A DNA stretch of 64,000 nucleotides from Geodermatophilus ruber (GTDB lineage Bacteria > Actinomycetota > Actinomycetes > Mycobacteriales > Geodermatophilaceae), in the NCBI RefSeq assembly GCF_900114385.1, contig NZ_FOSW01000013.1, positions 97,655 to 161,654 of the forward strand, read 5' to 3'. The notes beneath the pieces were generated by a model. That model saw only the letters and a program-made list of their open reading frames with translations. It had not been told where the DNA came from and made no database searches. Shown in pieces: positions 43,962-51,856 of this stretch (positions within the stretch are counted from its first letter, which is position 1; every line of letters begins with the position of its first letter). The position numbers and the translations under genes are program-made.

Positions 43962-44813
43962 GTGCGACGTCTCGCCGCCTGTGTCCTCGTTCCCCTCGTC
44001 TCCGTGCTGCTCGCCGCCCCGTCGGCCCAGGCCGCACCGCCTCCCCTGGACTACGTCGCGCTCGGGGACTCCTACAGCGCCGCGTCCGGCGTCCTCCCGC
44101 CGGACCCCACCGCGTCGCCCGCGTGCCTGCGCTCGACCCGCAACTACCCGCACCTGCTCGCCGCGGCGACCGGGGCCCGGTTGACCGACGTGACCTGCGG
44201 TGCCGCGGAGACCGGGCACTTCGCGACCGCCCAGTACCCGGGTGTCGCGCCCCAGCTGTCGGCGCTGGCGGAGGGCACCGATCTGGTCACCATGACCATC
44301 GGCGGCAACGACGGCGGCGTCTTCATCCGCTCGATCGTCCAGTGCGGCCTCGCCGGCCTGACGACCCTCGGCCGGGGCAGCCCCTGCCGGGACCAGTACG
44401 GGTCCTCCTTCGAGGACACCATCCGCACCGCCACCTACCCGGCGCTCGTCGAGGCGCTGTCGGCGGCGCGGGCCGGGGCCCCGGAGGCCGACGTTGCGAT
44501 CCTCGGCTACCCGTGGATCCTCCCGGCGACCGGCGGCTGCTTCGACCGGATGCCGGTGGCCGAGGGGGACGTCCCGTACCTGCGGGGCGTGCAGGCCACG
44601 CTCAACGACGCGATCCGGCGCGCGGCCGCGGCCACCGGCGTGACCTACGTCGACCTCGGCCGGGTCTCCGAGGGCCACGACGCCTGTCAGCCGATCGGGG
44701 TCCGCTGGGTGGAGCCGGTGCTGCAGGGCAGCAACGCGGTCGTCGTGCACCCCAACGCGCTCGGGGAGGCCGGGATGGCCGACCGGGTGAGGCGGGTGCT
44801 GCGCCTGGGCTGA
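43962..44813 (+). CDS. Secreted SGNH-family lipase/esterase
   Basis: 283 aa. A signal peptide (MRRLAACVLVPLVSVLLAAPSAQA) leads to the SGNH hydrolase fold: nucleophile Ser in ALGDSYSAASG near 37, Gly/Asn in TIGGNDGG near 108, and Asp/His near the C-terminus in VHPNALGEAGM. Six cysteines in the mature protein suggest three disulfides. It hydrolyses esters outside the cell; the natural substrate is not known. GTG 43962 has GGAG nine bases upstream. Confidence 0.88.
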   Translation: MRRLAACVLVPLVSVLLAAPSAQAAPPPLDYVALGDSYSAASGVLPPDPTASPACLRSTRNYPHLLAAATGARLTDVTCGAAETGHFATAQYPGVAPQLSALAEGTDLVTMTIGGNDGGVFIRSIVQCGLAGLTTLGRGSPCRDQYGSSFEDTIRTATYPALVEALSAARAGAPEADVAILGYPWILPATGGCFDRMPVAEGDVPYLRGVQATLNDAIRRAAAATGVTYVDLGRVSEGHDACQPIGVRWVEPVLQGSNAVVVHPNALGEAGMADRVRRVLRLG

Positions 44814-44853
44814 CCGGACCGCTCCTGCGACGCCGGCTCATGGCGGTGGATCC

Positions 44854-45372
44854 TCATGGTTCCTCGAGCCCGGCCCACCGGCGGAGCATCACCAGGGCGA
44901 GCACGAGGATCAGCACGACCCCGGCGCTGGCGAGGAGCTCCAGGACCAGCAGCATCTCGTTCTTCTCACCCGCCAGCGACAGCCGGGCGGCGACGGTGAG
45001 GATGTGCCGCACCGTCGACACGATGGCGATGACCAGGAACGGCTGCAGCCGGAGCCCCTCCCCTTGGACGTGGGCGACGATGGTCCGGAGCACCTCGACG
45101 ACGATGACGACGAACAGCACCCCGTTGAGGGCCTTGGTGACGGTCTCGGCGAAGGCCTCCGGTTCCGGTGGCGTGATCAGGCTCCGCGTCGTCTGGACGA
45201 GCACCAGCACCGCGATGCCGAAGAGCAGCAGAGCGAGCGTCGCGAACACCAGCGACTCGCCGTAGTGCACGCCCCGGACCAGGACCCGGGTCACCGGCCC
45301 GGGCGGTGATTCCGGGGTGAGGCCCTCGTCGTCCGGCCGTGGCCGGGGCCCGTGTCCCTGGTGGATGCCCAC
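44854..45372 (-). CDS. PsiE-like phosphate-starvation-inducible membrane protein
   Basis: 172 aa. A proline/acidic N-terminus of about 30 residues precedes four membrane helices (GESLVFATLALLLFGIAVLVLV, NGVLFVVIVVEVLRTIVAHV, LQPFLVIAIVSTVRHILTVAA, LELLASAGVVLILVLALVML). The VEVLRTIVAHV and VRHILTV blocks match PsiE. The GTG at 45372 has a weak ribosome binding site; a later GTG near VTRVLVRGV is possible. Function in the family is unknown. Confidence 0.75.
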   Translation of the reverse strand: MGIHQGHGPRPRPDDEGLTPESPPGPVTRVLVRGVHYGESLVFATLALLLFGIAVLVLVQTTRSLITPPEPEAFAETVTKALNGVLFVVIVVEVLRTIVAHVQGEGLRLQPFLVIAIVSTVRHILTVAARLSLAGEKNEMLLVLELLASAGVVLILVLALVMLRRWAGLEEP

Positions 45373-45401
45373 CCGACGGGAGGTACCCGACGCGCGGCGG
45401 C

Positions 45402-46313
45402 TCAGCGGTTCCCGCGGCGGTCGGCGCCCTCCTCGAGCAGGAGGGCCAGGAAGGCGCGGGCGCTGGGGGCCGACGGTGCCGGAGCGCGGTGCACGAGGCC
45501 GATCGGGTGCCGGGCGGCGGGGTCGTCGACCGGGAGGACGGAGACGTCGCGGACCCCGTCGGCCGCCGAGGCGGGCACGAGCGCGGCGCCGAAGCCCAGC
45601 CCGGCGAACCGGACGACGGCGACGGAGGTGCTGAGCTCGAAGGCCACGGCCCGCGCCACCCCGGCCCGGGCGAAGGCCGCGTCGACCTGCAGGCGCAGCC
45701 CCGCCTCGGCGCGCATGTCGACGAACGGGCCGGTCGCGGCGAGCTCCTCGAGCGCGACCCCGGCGCGCCCGGCCAGCGGGTGCGTGCGGGCGACGACGGC
45801 GACCAGCGGTTCGTCGGCGAGCAGGTGGTGGACGACGCCGGGCGGCACCTGGTCGGCGAACAGGCCGACGAAGGCGAGGTCCAGGTCGCCGGTGCGGACC
45901 TGCTCGGCCATGTGCCGGCTGCCGGTGTCCTGCACCGCGATCTCGACGGCGGGGTGTTGCTGGTGGAAGGCGAGCAGGGCCCGCTCCACGAGCGGGGCGC
46001 CGCGGCCGGCGGTGCCCACCATGCCCACCCGCAGCCGTCCGGTGACCACCCCGGCGAAGGCGGCCAGCTCGGCCCGGGCCACCTCGGCGCCGCGGAGCAG
46101 CGCGCGGGCGTGGGGGAGGAGCAGCTCGCCGGCCGGGGCCACGCGGACCGAGCGGCTGGTGCGGTGGAACAGGGTCACCCCCAGCTCCCGCTCCAGCCGG
46201 GCCACCTGGGCGCTGAGGGCGGACTGGACGACGTGGCAGCGGGCGGCCGCCCGGGTGAAGCTGCGCTCCTCGGCCACGGCGACCACGTACTCCAGCTGAC
46301 GCAGATCCATCAC
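45402..46313 (-). CDS. LysR-family transcriptional regulator
   Basis: 303 aa. The N-terminal winged helix is LRQLEYVVAVAEERSFTRAAARCHVVQSALSAQVARLERELGVTLFHRTSRSV. The C-terminal effector domain is of the usual length. It is divergent from the MFS gene with 68 bases between, so it probably controls that transporter. Confidence 0.88.
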   Translation of the reverse strand: MMDLRQLEYVVAVAEERSFTRAAARCHVVQSALSAQVARLERELGVTLFHRTSRSVRVAPAGELLLPHARALLRGAEVARAELAAFAGVVTGRLRVGMVGTAGRGAPLVERALLAFHQQHPAVEIAVQDTGSRHMAEQVRTGDLDLAFVGLFADQVPPGVVHHLLADEPLVAVVARTHPLAGRAGVALEELAATGPFVDMRAEAGLRLQVDAAFARAGVARAVAFELSTSVAVVRFAGLGFGAALVPASAADGVRDVSVLPVDDPAARHPIGLVHRAPAPSAPSARAFLALLLEEGADRRGNR

Positions 46314-46381
46314 TTCATCCGATCGCTGAGACCGCGACGTGTCGTTGGACAGATTGCTGGGGGCTGCAGAGACTCGTCAAC

Positions 46382-47617
46382 GTGACGACGTCCGCCCCCG
46401 GAACGGTCGCCGGACGGCGGCTCGCCGTGCTGACGGTCCTGCTCGGCGGCCTCACCGCCTTCGGCCCGCTGTCCATGGACCTCTACCTGCCGGCGTTCCC
46501 CCGGCTCGCCGCCGACCTGGGCGCCACCCAGGCGCAGGTGCAGCTGACCCTGACCGCGGACGTCCTCGGCCTGGTCGCCGGGCAGCTGGTGCTGGGCCCG
46601 CTCTCGGACGCCTGGGGCCGGCGCCGCCTGCTGCTCGGGTCGACCGCGCTGTGCGCGCTGGCCTCGCTGCTCTGCGCCCTCGCGCCCACGGTGGGGGCGC
46701 TGACCGTGTGGCGGTTCGTCCAGGGCTTCGCCGGAGGCGGCGGGATCGTGCTCGCCCGGGCGGTGGCCGCCGACCTCACGACGGGCGTCGCCGCGGCCCG
46801 GCTGTTCTCGCTGTTCATGACGCTGTCGAGCGGCGCCCCGATCATCGCGCCGGTGATCGGCGGGGCGCTGCTGGCCTGGACCGGCGACTGGCGGGTCGTC
46901 TTCCACCTGCTCGCCGTCCTCAACGCCGTCCTGGCCGTGGCCGTCTGGCGGGCGATCCCGGAGACGCTGCCGGAGGAGCGGCGGCACCGCGGGGGGCTGC
47001 GGCAGACCGGCCGCGCCTTCGCCGCACTGGTCCGCGACCGCGCCTTCCTCGGCTACGCGCTCACCGTGGCCCTCGCCTACGCCGCGCTGTTCGGCTACAT
47101 CTCCGGGTCCTCGTTCGCGCTGCAGCAGCACTACGGCCTGAGCGCCTCGGCCTTCAGCGCCGTCTTCGCCCTCAACGCGGCCGGGATGGTGCTGCTCGGG
47201 CTGGCCAACGCCCGGCTGGTGGCCCGGTTCGCCGTCCGCCGGCTGCTCGTCCTCGGCCTGTCGGTGTCCGCGGTCGCGGCTGTGGTCCTCGTCCTCGGCG
47301 TCACGGCCGGCGCCGGGCTCGGGCTGCTCGCCGTGCTGCCGCCGCTGTTCGTCGTCATCACCACGCGCGGGCTCGTCGCCTCCAACGCCACCGTGCTCGG
47401 TGTGCAACGCGGAGCCTCCGCCGCCGGATCGGCCTCCGCGGTGCTGGGCGCGTGCATGTTCGGCGGCGGCATCCTCGTCACCCCGCTGGTCGGCCTGGGT
47501 CCCGAGGGGTCGCCGGTGCCGATGGCCCTGGTGGTGGCCGGCGGAGCGCTGGCGGCGCTGCTCGCCACCGTCGTGCTCACCCGGTCCACCACCGAGCCGG
47601 TCGCAGCGATCCGCTGA
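46382..47617 (+). CDS. Bcr/CflA-type MFS drug efflux transporter
   Basis: 411 aa with twelve hydrophobic segments. The signature is FGPLSMDLYLPAFPRLAADLGATQAQVQLTLTADVLGLVAGQLVLGPLSDAWGRRRLLL, typical of the Bcr/CflA (14-protein DHA1) subgroup. It would export toxic compounds in exchange for protons. Start is GTG 46382. The divergent LysR gene is the likely regulator. Confidence 0.85.
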   Translation: MTTSAPGTVAGRRLAVLTVLLGGLTAFGPLSMDLYLPAFPRLAADLGATQAQVQLTLTADVLGLVAGQLVLGPLSDAWGRRRLLLGSTALCALASLLCALAPTVGALTVWRFVQGFAGGGGIVLARAVAADLTTGVAAARLFSLFMTLSSGAPIIAPVIGGALLAWTGDWRVVFHLLAVLNAVLAVAVWRAIPETLPEERRHRGGLRQTGRAFAALVRDRAFLGYALTVALAYAALFGYISGSSFALQQHYGLSASAFSAVFALNAAGMVLLGLANARLVARFAVRRLLVLGLSVSAVAAVVLVLGVTAGAGLGLLAVLPPLFVVITTRGLVASNATVLGVQRGASAAGSASAVLGACMFGGGILVTPLVGLGPEGSPVPMALVVAGGALAALLATVVLTRSTTEPVAAIR

Positions 47618-47716
47618 CCCGCGGCGCGCGTCGCCCGATGCCCGCGCTCGCCGACGGCCGGCGCGTTCCGCGGGCGGTGCTGCGGGTCACACAGCCGCGG
47701 TCGGCATCATCGGCGC

Positions 47717-48591
47717 ATGCCGCGCGTGCTCCTCGCCACCTGTGCCGAGGCGGCCGGCCGGGACGACGACGAGCCGCTGCTGCTGGCCGCCCTCGCCGAC
47801 GCCGGGCTGACCGCCGCCCCCGCCGACTGGGCCGACCCGGGCGTCGACTGGGCCGCCGCCGACCTGGTCGTCGTCCGCTCCACCTGGGACTACGCGCCCC
47901 GCCGCGACGAGTTCCTCGCCTGGGCGCGCAAGGTCGCGGGGGAGACCGCGCTGCTCAACCCGGCCGAGGTGCTCGAGTGGAACACCGACAAGCGCTATCT
48001 CGGCGAGCTCGCCGACGCCGGGCTGCCGGTCGTCCCCACCGCCTGGGTGACCGGCGCGGCCGAGCTGCCGGCCGCCCTGGCCCGCTGGGACGGAGACCTG
48101 GTGGTCAAGCCGGTCGTCTCCGCCGGGGCCCGGGACACCGCCCGCTTCCCCGCCGCCGAGCGCCGCGCGGCGGCGGCGTTCGCCGAGCGGATCCTCGCCG
48201 GGGGGCGACCGGTGATCGTGCAGCCCTACCTCGCCCGGCTGGACGCCGAGGGGAGACCGGCCTGGTCTACCTCGACGGCGCCTACAGCCACGCCTTCGGC
48301 AAGGGCGCCCTGCTGGCCGGTGCTCCGCTCGGGCCCGGGCTGTTCGCCGAGGAGACGATCACGGCCCGGACGGCGACCGCCGCGCAGCGGGCCGTGGGGG
48401 ACGCCGTCCTGGCCGAGGTCCGGGCGCGCACCGGCGTCGAGCCGCTCTACGCCCGCGTCGACCTGGTGCCCGGCGACGACGGCCGGCCCCGGGTGCTCGA
48501 GGTCGAGCTCACCGAGCCGAGCCTGAACCTTTCCGTGGCCGACGGCGCGGCCGCCCGCCTGGCCACCGCGATCGCCGCACGGCTGCGCTGA
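47717..48591 (+). pseudogene. ATP-grasp protein, single-base frameshift
   Basis: The N-terminal part (47717-48250) reads MPRVLLATC...RSTWDYAPRRDEF...VVKPVVSAGARDT...VIVQPYLARLDAEG; the remainder continues in the next frame as ETGLVYLDGAYSHAFGKGALL...EPLYARVDLVPGDDG...VLEVELTEPSLNL, clearly one ATP-grasp ligase. The switch falls at a run of four G (48250-48253); one extra G restores one frame of about 291 codons. Either a true frameshift or a sequencing error in the homopolymer. The family joins amino acids or peptides using ATP. A CATCAT box 12 bases before ATG 47717 suggests a leaderless start. Confidence 0.75.
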
Positions 48592-48602
48592 GGGCCGGAA
48601 CG

Positions 48603-48643
48603 GCAGCGACCCCCTCCCCGTCGGACGGGGAAGGGGTCGCTGC
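48603..48643. terminator. Strong stem-loop terminator after the ATP-grasp gene
   Basis: GCAGCGACC-CCCTCCCCGTC and GACGGGGAAGGGGTCGCTGC form an almost perfect 20-base stem (one bulge) with a tiny loop. It sits between the convergent ATP-grasp gene and the LysM gene and may serve both strands. Confidence 0.8.
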
Positions 48644-48701
48644 GGGAGAGCGCCGGGTGCGGTCGCGGGCCCGGCCGAGCCGGAGGCCGCACCCAGGCTG
48701 G

Positions 48702-49478
48702 TCAGCCCCGGTAGTTCACGTGGACGTGGTCCATGTGGTTGGCCGTCGCGCTCCCGCGGTTCTCCATCGCCTTCCAGGCGCCGCCGGGCGAGGTGAGGAT
48801 CTTCTGCTGCCAGATGACGTACTCCACCCCGAGCGCGTCCCAGTTGGCGACGTGGTACTGCGCGATCGCCTGGCCCAGGGCGGCGTTCGACATGACCATG
48901 TAGTCCAGCGCCCGGCCGGAGGGGTGGCCCTTCGGGTCGGTCGCGCTGGCGCGGGTCCCGCCGATGGTGATGCCGGCGACGCCGGGCACGTTGGCGACGA
49001 CCGTGTTGGCCGCCGCCTGCGCGTGCGGCTGCACGCCGCCGGCGCTGTTGGTGATCTTCGCGAGCGCGGTGCCGGTCAGGGCCGCGACCGGTGCGGCGGA
49101 CCCGGCGGAGGGGGCCGGGGCCGCCGGGGCCGGAGCGGCCTGCTCCGTCCCGGAGACCACCAGCACCTGACCGGGGGTGATGAGGTCGGGATTGCCGCCG
49201 ATGATGCCGACGTTGCGCTCGTACAGGTCGCGCCACGACTGGCCGTGGGCGGCGGCGATCTTCGCCACCGTGTCCCCGCGCGCGACGGTGTATTCACCGC
49301 CCGGGGCGGTGCTCGGCTGCTCGGCGACGGTGACGGGTGCCGCGGCGGGCGCGGCGGTGCCGGCCTGTGCGGGGGAGCTCAGGACGCCGAGCCCGACGGC
49401 GGTGGCACCCGCGGCGACGGGGACCCGGGAGAGAGCCTTCTTGGTGCGGACGTAGCGGGGCGCGCGATGCTTGGCCAT
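48702..49478 (-). CDS. Secreted LysM protein with ARB_07466-type C-terminal domain
   Basis: 258 aa. A basic N-terminus and hydrophobic stretch (VPVAAGATAVGLGVLSSPAQA) give an export signal. The LysM domain (about 60-110) is EYTVARGDTVAKIAAAHGQSWRDLYERN...NPDLITPGQVLVV, binding peptidoglycan. The C-terminal domain (about 145-258) has HPSGRALDYMVMS and ANHMDHVHVNYRG, a likely metal-binding wall-enzyme fold shared with the gene at 60072. ATG 49478 sits directly after a hairpin whose loop holds GGAGA. A c-di-AMP riboswitch lies in its leader, suggesting control by wall stress or osmolarity. Confidence 0.85.
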   Translation of the reverse strand: MAKHRAPRYVRTKKALSRVPVAAGATAVGLGVLSSPAQAGTAAPAAAPVTVAEQPSTAPGGEYTVARGDTVAKIAAAHGQSWRDLYERNVGIIGGNPDLITPGQVLVVSGTEQAAPAPAAPAPSAGSAAPVAALTGTALAKITNSAGGVQPHAQAAANTVVANVPGVAGITIGGTRASATDPKGHPSGRALDYMVMSNAALGQAIAQYHVANWDALGVEYVIWQQKILTSPGGAWKAMENRGSATANHMDHVHVNYRG

Positions 49479-49496
49479 GGTGATTCTCCGATCACC
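49479..49496 (-). promoter_or_regulatory. Ribosome-binding-site hairpin after the riboswitch
   Basis: On the minus strand GGTGAT-CGGAGA-ATCACC: a perfect 6-bp stem whose loop holds the ribosome binding site (GGAGA), directly abutting the ATG. Its end overlaps the first base of the riboswitch closing strand, so switch folding and ribosome access could be linked. Confidence 0.6.
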
Positions 49497-49654
49497 GCCG
49501 GCGAGGTGAGCTGTCGGGTTCGGGCGATCGGTGCCCGGCCGCGGTGCACGGCTTCACCCCCAGGCGCGCGCGAGCACGCCGTGAACGTGGGTCCCCCACC
49601 CCTGCCCTGATGTGGTGGCTGGACGACCGGTGGGCAGGGTTGGGCGGACCGGCG
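49496..49654 (-). ncRNA. c-di-AMP riboswitch (ydaO-yuaA type) 1
   Basis: Minus-strand leader of the LysM gene. Recognisable elements in order: closing strand CGCCGG (49654-49649), GGGGGACCCACG, a GGGGGTGAAGCC core, CCCGAACCCGACAGCTCACC near the 3' end, and CCGGCG (49501-49496) pairing with the first strand. A TAAATA -10 box at 49664-49669 puts transcription start within a few bases of the aptamer. The same motif controls actinobacterial wall-hydrolase genes. Confidence 0.8.
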
Positions 49655-49802
49655 CCACGCTCGTATTTAGCTGAGCGCAGCCAAAACGCTACGAGCGGTT
49701 ATGTGCATTGTCGCCATGACGCCCGTCACATCCGGGCCGTCCCCGGAAAGGCTGTGGTCAGCGGTGCGCGGCCCCCGGCGAGGGGTCAGCGCGTGGCCGG
49801 GG

Positions 49803-50174
49803 TCATGCTCCGGGCGCCGCCGCCACCACCTCGGCCAGCGTCCGGTCGTCCCGGGCCAGCCAGGCGCGGCCGTCGTCGGTCAGCACGATGGGGCGCTGGA
49901 TGAGCGCCGGGTGCTCGACCAGCACCCGGATCCACGCGTCGGCGTCCCCCGCCTCCCTGGCCATCCCCGGCAGCCCCAGCTCGCGGGCGAGCGGGTCGGC
50001 CGTCCGGGCGATGTCCCACGGGTGCAGGCCCAGCGCCGTGAGTGCGGCCCGCAGCTCGGCCTCGCTCGGCGGGTCGTCCAGGTAGCGGCGCAGCGTGAAC
50101 TCGACGCCGGCCTCCTCCAGCTGGTTCCGCGCGGTACGGCACTTGGAGCACGACGGGTTGAACCAGACCTCCAC
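49803..50174 (-). CDS. ArsC-family (arsenate reductase-like/Spx-like) protein
   Basis: 123 aa thioredoxin-fold protein. The N-terminal redox site is NPSCSKCRTA (Cys-X-X-Cys). Later HPWDIARTADPLARELGL and IQRPIVLTDDG match the ArsC/YffB group. No arsenic genes are nearby, so it could reduce arsenate with glutathione-like thiols or act on another substrate. The start ATG lies next to a minus-strand promoter region. It precedes the LysM gene in the same direction but a riboswitch promoter separates them. Confidence 0.8.
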   Translation of the reverse strand: MEVWFNPSCSKCRTARNQLEEAGVEFTLRRYLDDPPSEAELRAALTALGLHPWDIARTADPLARELGLPGMAREAGDADAWIRVLVEHPALIQRPIVLTDDGRAWLARDDRTLAEVVAAAPGA

Positions 50175-50464
50175 GGCGCCACCCTAGGACTCGGCGGCGG
50201 GCCCCGGCCCCGGGGTCACACCACCGCGACCAGGCGACGGCGGTGAGCGGGAGCGGCCGAACGGCGCGCACCCCTGACCAGCGCCCGCCGGGGCGCGGGC
50301 GTGCTGCTCCTGGCCGCCCCGTACACGGCCGTGCAGACCGTCGCCGACGCCCTCGGCCGGAGACGGCCGAGGCAGCCGAACCGCACCTGAATCCCTCCCG
50401 TGACCGCGGGCCCGGCGCAGCGGATCGCGGCGCCGGACCCGCCGAGTTCGGCTACGGTCCGGGG

Positions 50465-50482
50465 CACCCCCGTCCGGGGGTG
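50465..50482. promoter_or_regulatory. Dyad 1 at the NDMA-alcohol-dehydrogenase promoter
   Basis: CACCCCCG-TC-CGGGGGTG, a perfect palindrome with a 2-base centre. It begins about 7 bases after the TACGGT box, so it would cover the start of transcription. Confidence 0.45.
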
Positions 50483-50539
50483 GTCCAGGTCACACGGGCG
50501 ACCGATGATGACCCGGCCGCCGGCGGAGGGTGCAGACCG

Positions 50540-50557
50540 CCGGGGTGGTCACCCCGG
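50540..50557. promoter_or_regulatory. Dyad 2 at the NDMA-alcohol-dehydrogenase promoter
   Basis: CCGGGGTG-GT-CACCCCGG, another perfect 8-2-8 palindrome, centred 75 bases downstream of dyad 1. It is close to dyad 1 in sequence (CACCCC/GGGGTG halves, order reversed). Confidence 0.4.
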
Positions 50558-50622
50558 GCGGACGCGCGCCCCGCCGGGCTCCGTCCGCGCAGCCGATCGC
50601 AGGAGAGACCAAGGAGGGGTCG

Positions 50623-51762
50623 ATGAAGACCAGGGCCGCAGTCCTCAAGGGCGTGGGCAAGCCGTTCGAGATCGTCGAGCTCGAGCTCGACGAACCCAAG
50701 GTCGGCGAGGTGCAGATCCGGTTCGTCGCCGCCGGGCTGTGCCACTCCGACGAGCACCTGCGCCACGGCGACATCGTGCCGCGCTTCCCGATCGTCGGCG
50801 GCCACGAGGGCGCCGGGGTCATCGAGAAGGTCGGCCCCGGCGTCACCCGGCTCCAGCCCGGCGACCACGTGATCTGCTCGTTCCTGCCGGTGTGCGGGCA
50901 CTGCCGCTGGTGCTCGACCGGCAAGTCCAACCTGTGCGACCAGGGCGCCACCATCCTCGAGGGGATGCTGCCCGACGGCACCTACCGGTTCCACGACGAG
51001 GACGGCAACGACTACGGCGGCATGTGCATGCTCGGGACGTTCTCCGAGCGCGCCGTCATCAGCGAGAACTCCGCGATCAAGGTCGACCCGGACCTGCCGC
51101 TGGACAAGGTCGTGCTGATCGGTTGCGGCGTTCCCACCGGCTGGGGCTCGGCGGTGCACGCGGCCGAGACCGAGGCGGGCGACACCATCGCCATCTACGG
51201 CATCGGCGGGATCGGGATCAACTCGGTGCAGGGCGCCTCGCTCGCCGGTGCGCGCAACGTGGTGGCGATCGACCCGCTGGCCAACAAGCGCGAGGCCGCC
51301 GAGCAGATGGGCGCCACCCACAGCTGCGAGACCGCGGAGGAGGCGCAGGAGCTCATCACCCAGCTCACCCACGGCGTCGGCGCCGACAAGGCGATCATCA
51401 CCGTCGGCGTCGTCGACGCGAAGGTGGTCAGCGACGCGTTCAACGCCATCCGCAAGGGCGGCACGGTGGTCATCACCGGCCTGGCCGACCCGACCAAGGT
51501 GAACATCGAGCTCAGCAGCTCGATGCTCACCCTCTTCGAGAAGACGGTGAAGGGCAGCCTGTTCGGCTCCGGCGACCCCTTCCACGACATCCCGAAGATG
51601 GTCGAGCTGTACCAGTCCGGTGACCTCAAGCTCGACGAGCTGATCACCACGACCTACACCCTCGACCAGGTCAACGAGGGCTACGAGGACCTGATCGCGG
51701 GCAAGAACATCCGCGGCGTCATCAGGTACGACACGCCGCCGCTCGAGGGCGCTCCGGCCTGA
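50623..51762 (+). CDS. NDMA-dependent (zinc) alcohol dehydrogenase
   Basis: 379 aa medium-chain dehydrogenase. The catalytic zinc site begins AAGLCHSDEHLRHGD and GGHEGAGVI; the structural zinc cysteines are CGHCRWCSTGKSNLC. The Rossmann motif is YGIGGIGINSVQGASLAGA. This is the NDMA-dependent group, whose bound cofactor is not freely exchanged and which are linked to mycofactocin as electron carrier. ATG 50623 has AAGGAGGGG upstream. Followed by an AAA-VWA gene and an acyl-CoA ligase. No mycofactocin genes are in this window. Confidence 0.9.
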   Translation: MKTRAAVLKGVGKPFEIVELELDEPKVGEVQIRFVAAGLCHSDEHLRHGDIVPRFPIVGGHEGAGVIEKVGPGVTRLQPGDHVICSFLPVCGHCRWCSTGKSNLCDQGATILEGMLPDGTYRFHDEDGNDYGGMCMLGTFSERAVISENSAIKVDPDLPLDKVVLIGCGVPTGWGSAVHAAETEAGDTIAIYGIGGIGINSVQGASLAGARNVVAIDPLANKREAAEQMGATHSCETAEEAQELITQLTHGVGADKAIITVGVVDAKVVSDAFNAIRKGGTVVITGLADPTKVNIELSSSMLTLFEKTVKGSLFGSGDPFHDIPKMVELYQSGDLKLDELITTTYTLDQVNEGYEDLIAGKNIRGVIRYDTPPLEGAPA

Positions 51763-51856
51763 CCGTGGCGCGCGGCCGGGACCGGTCACCCGACCGGTCC
51801 CGGCCGACGCCTGTGCCGGGGAGCCGGTCCCCGCGCACTGAGCAGAGGAGGGCACG

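Larger units (their letters stand above)
50175..50622. other. Intergenic region with NDMA-ADH promoter and dyads
   Basis: About 450 bases. It holds a TACGGT -10-like box (50453-50458), two perfect 8-2-8 dyads (50465, 50540), and an AGGAGAGACCAAGGAGGGG ribosome binding region before ATG 50623. A short open stretch from GTG 50301 (29 codons, no ribosome binding site) is not convincing. Confidence 0.45.

Noticed and set aside
50301..50390. Short frame VLLLAAPYTAVQTVADALG
   Set aside because: Looks like a membrane segment but has no ribosome binding site, is only 29 codons, and its frame is closed by a stop 54 bases upstream.
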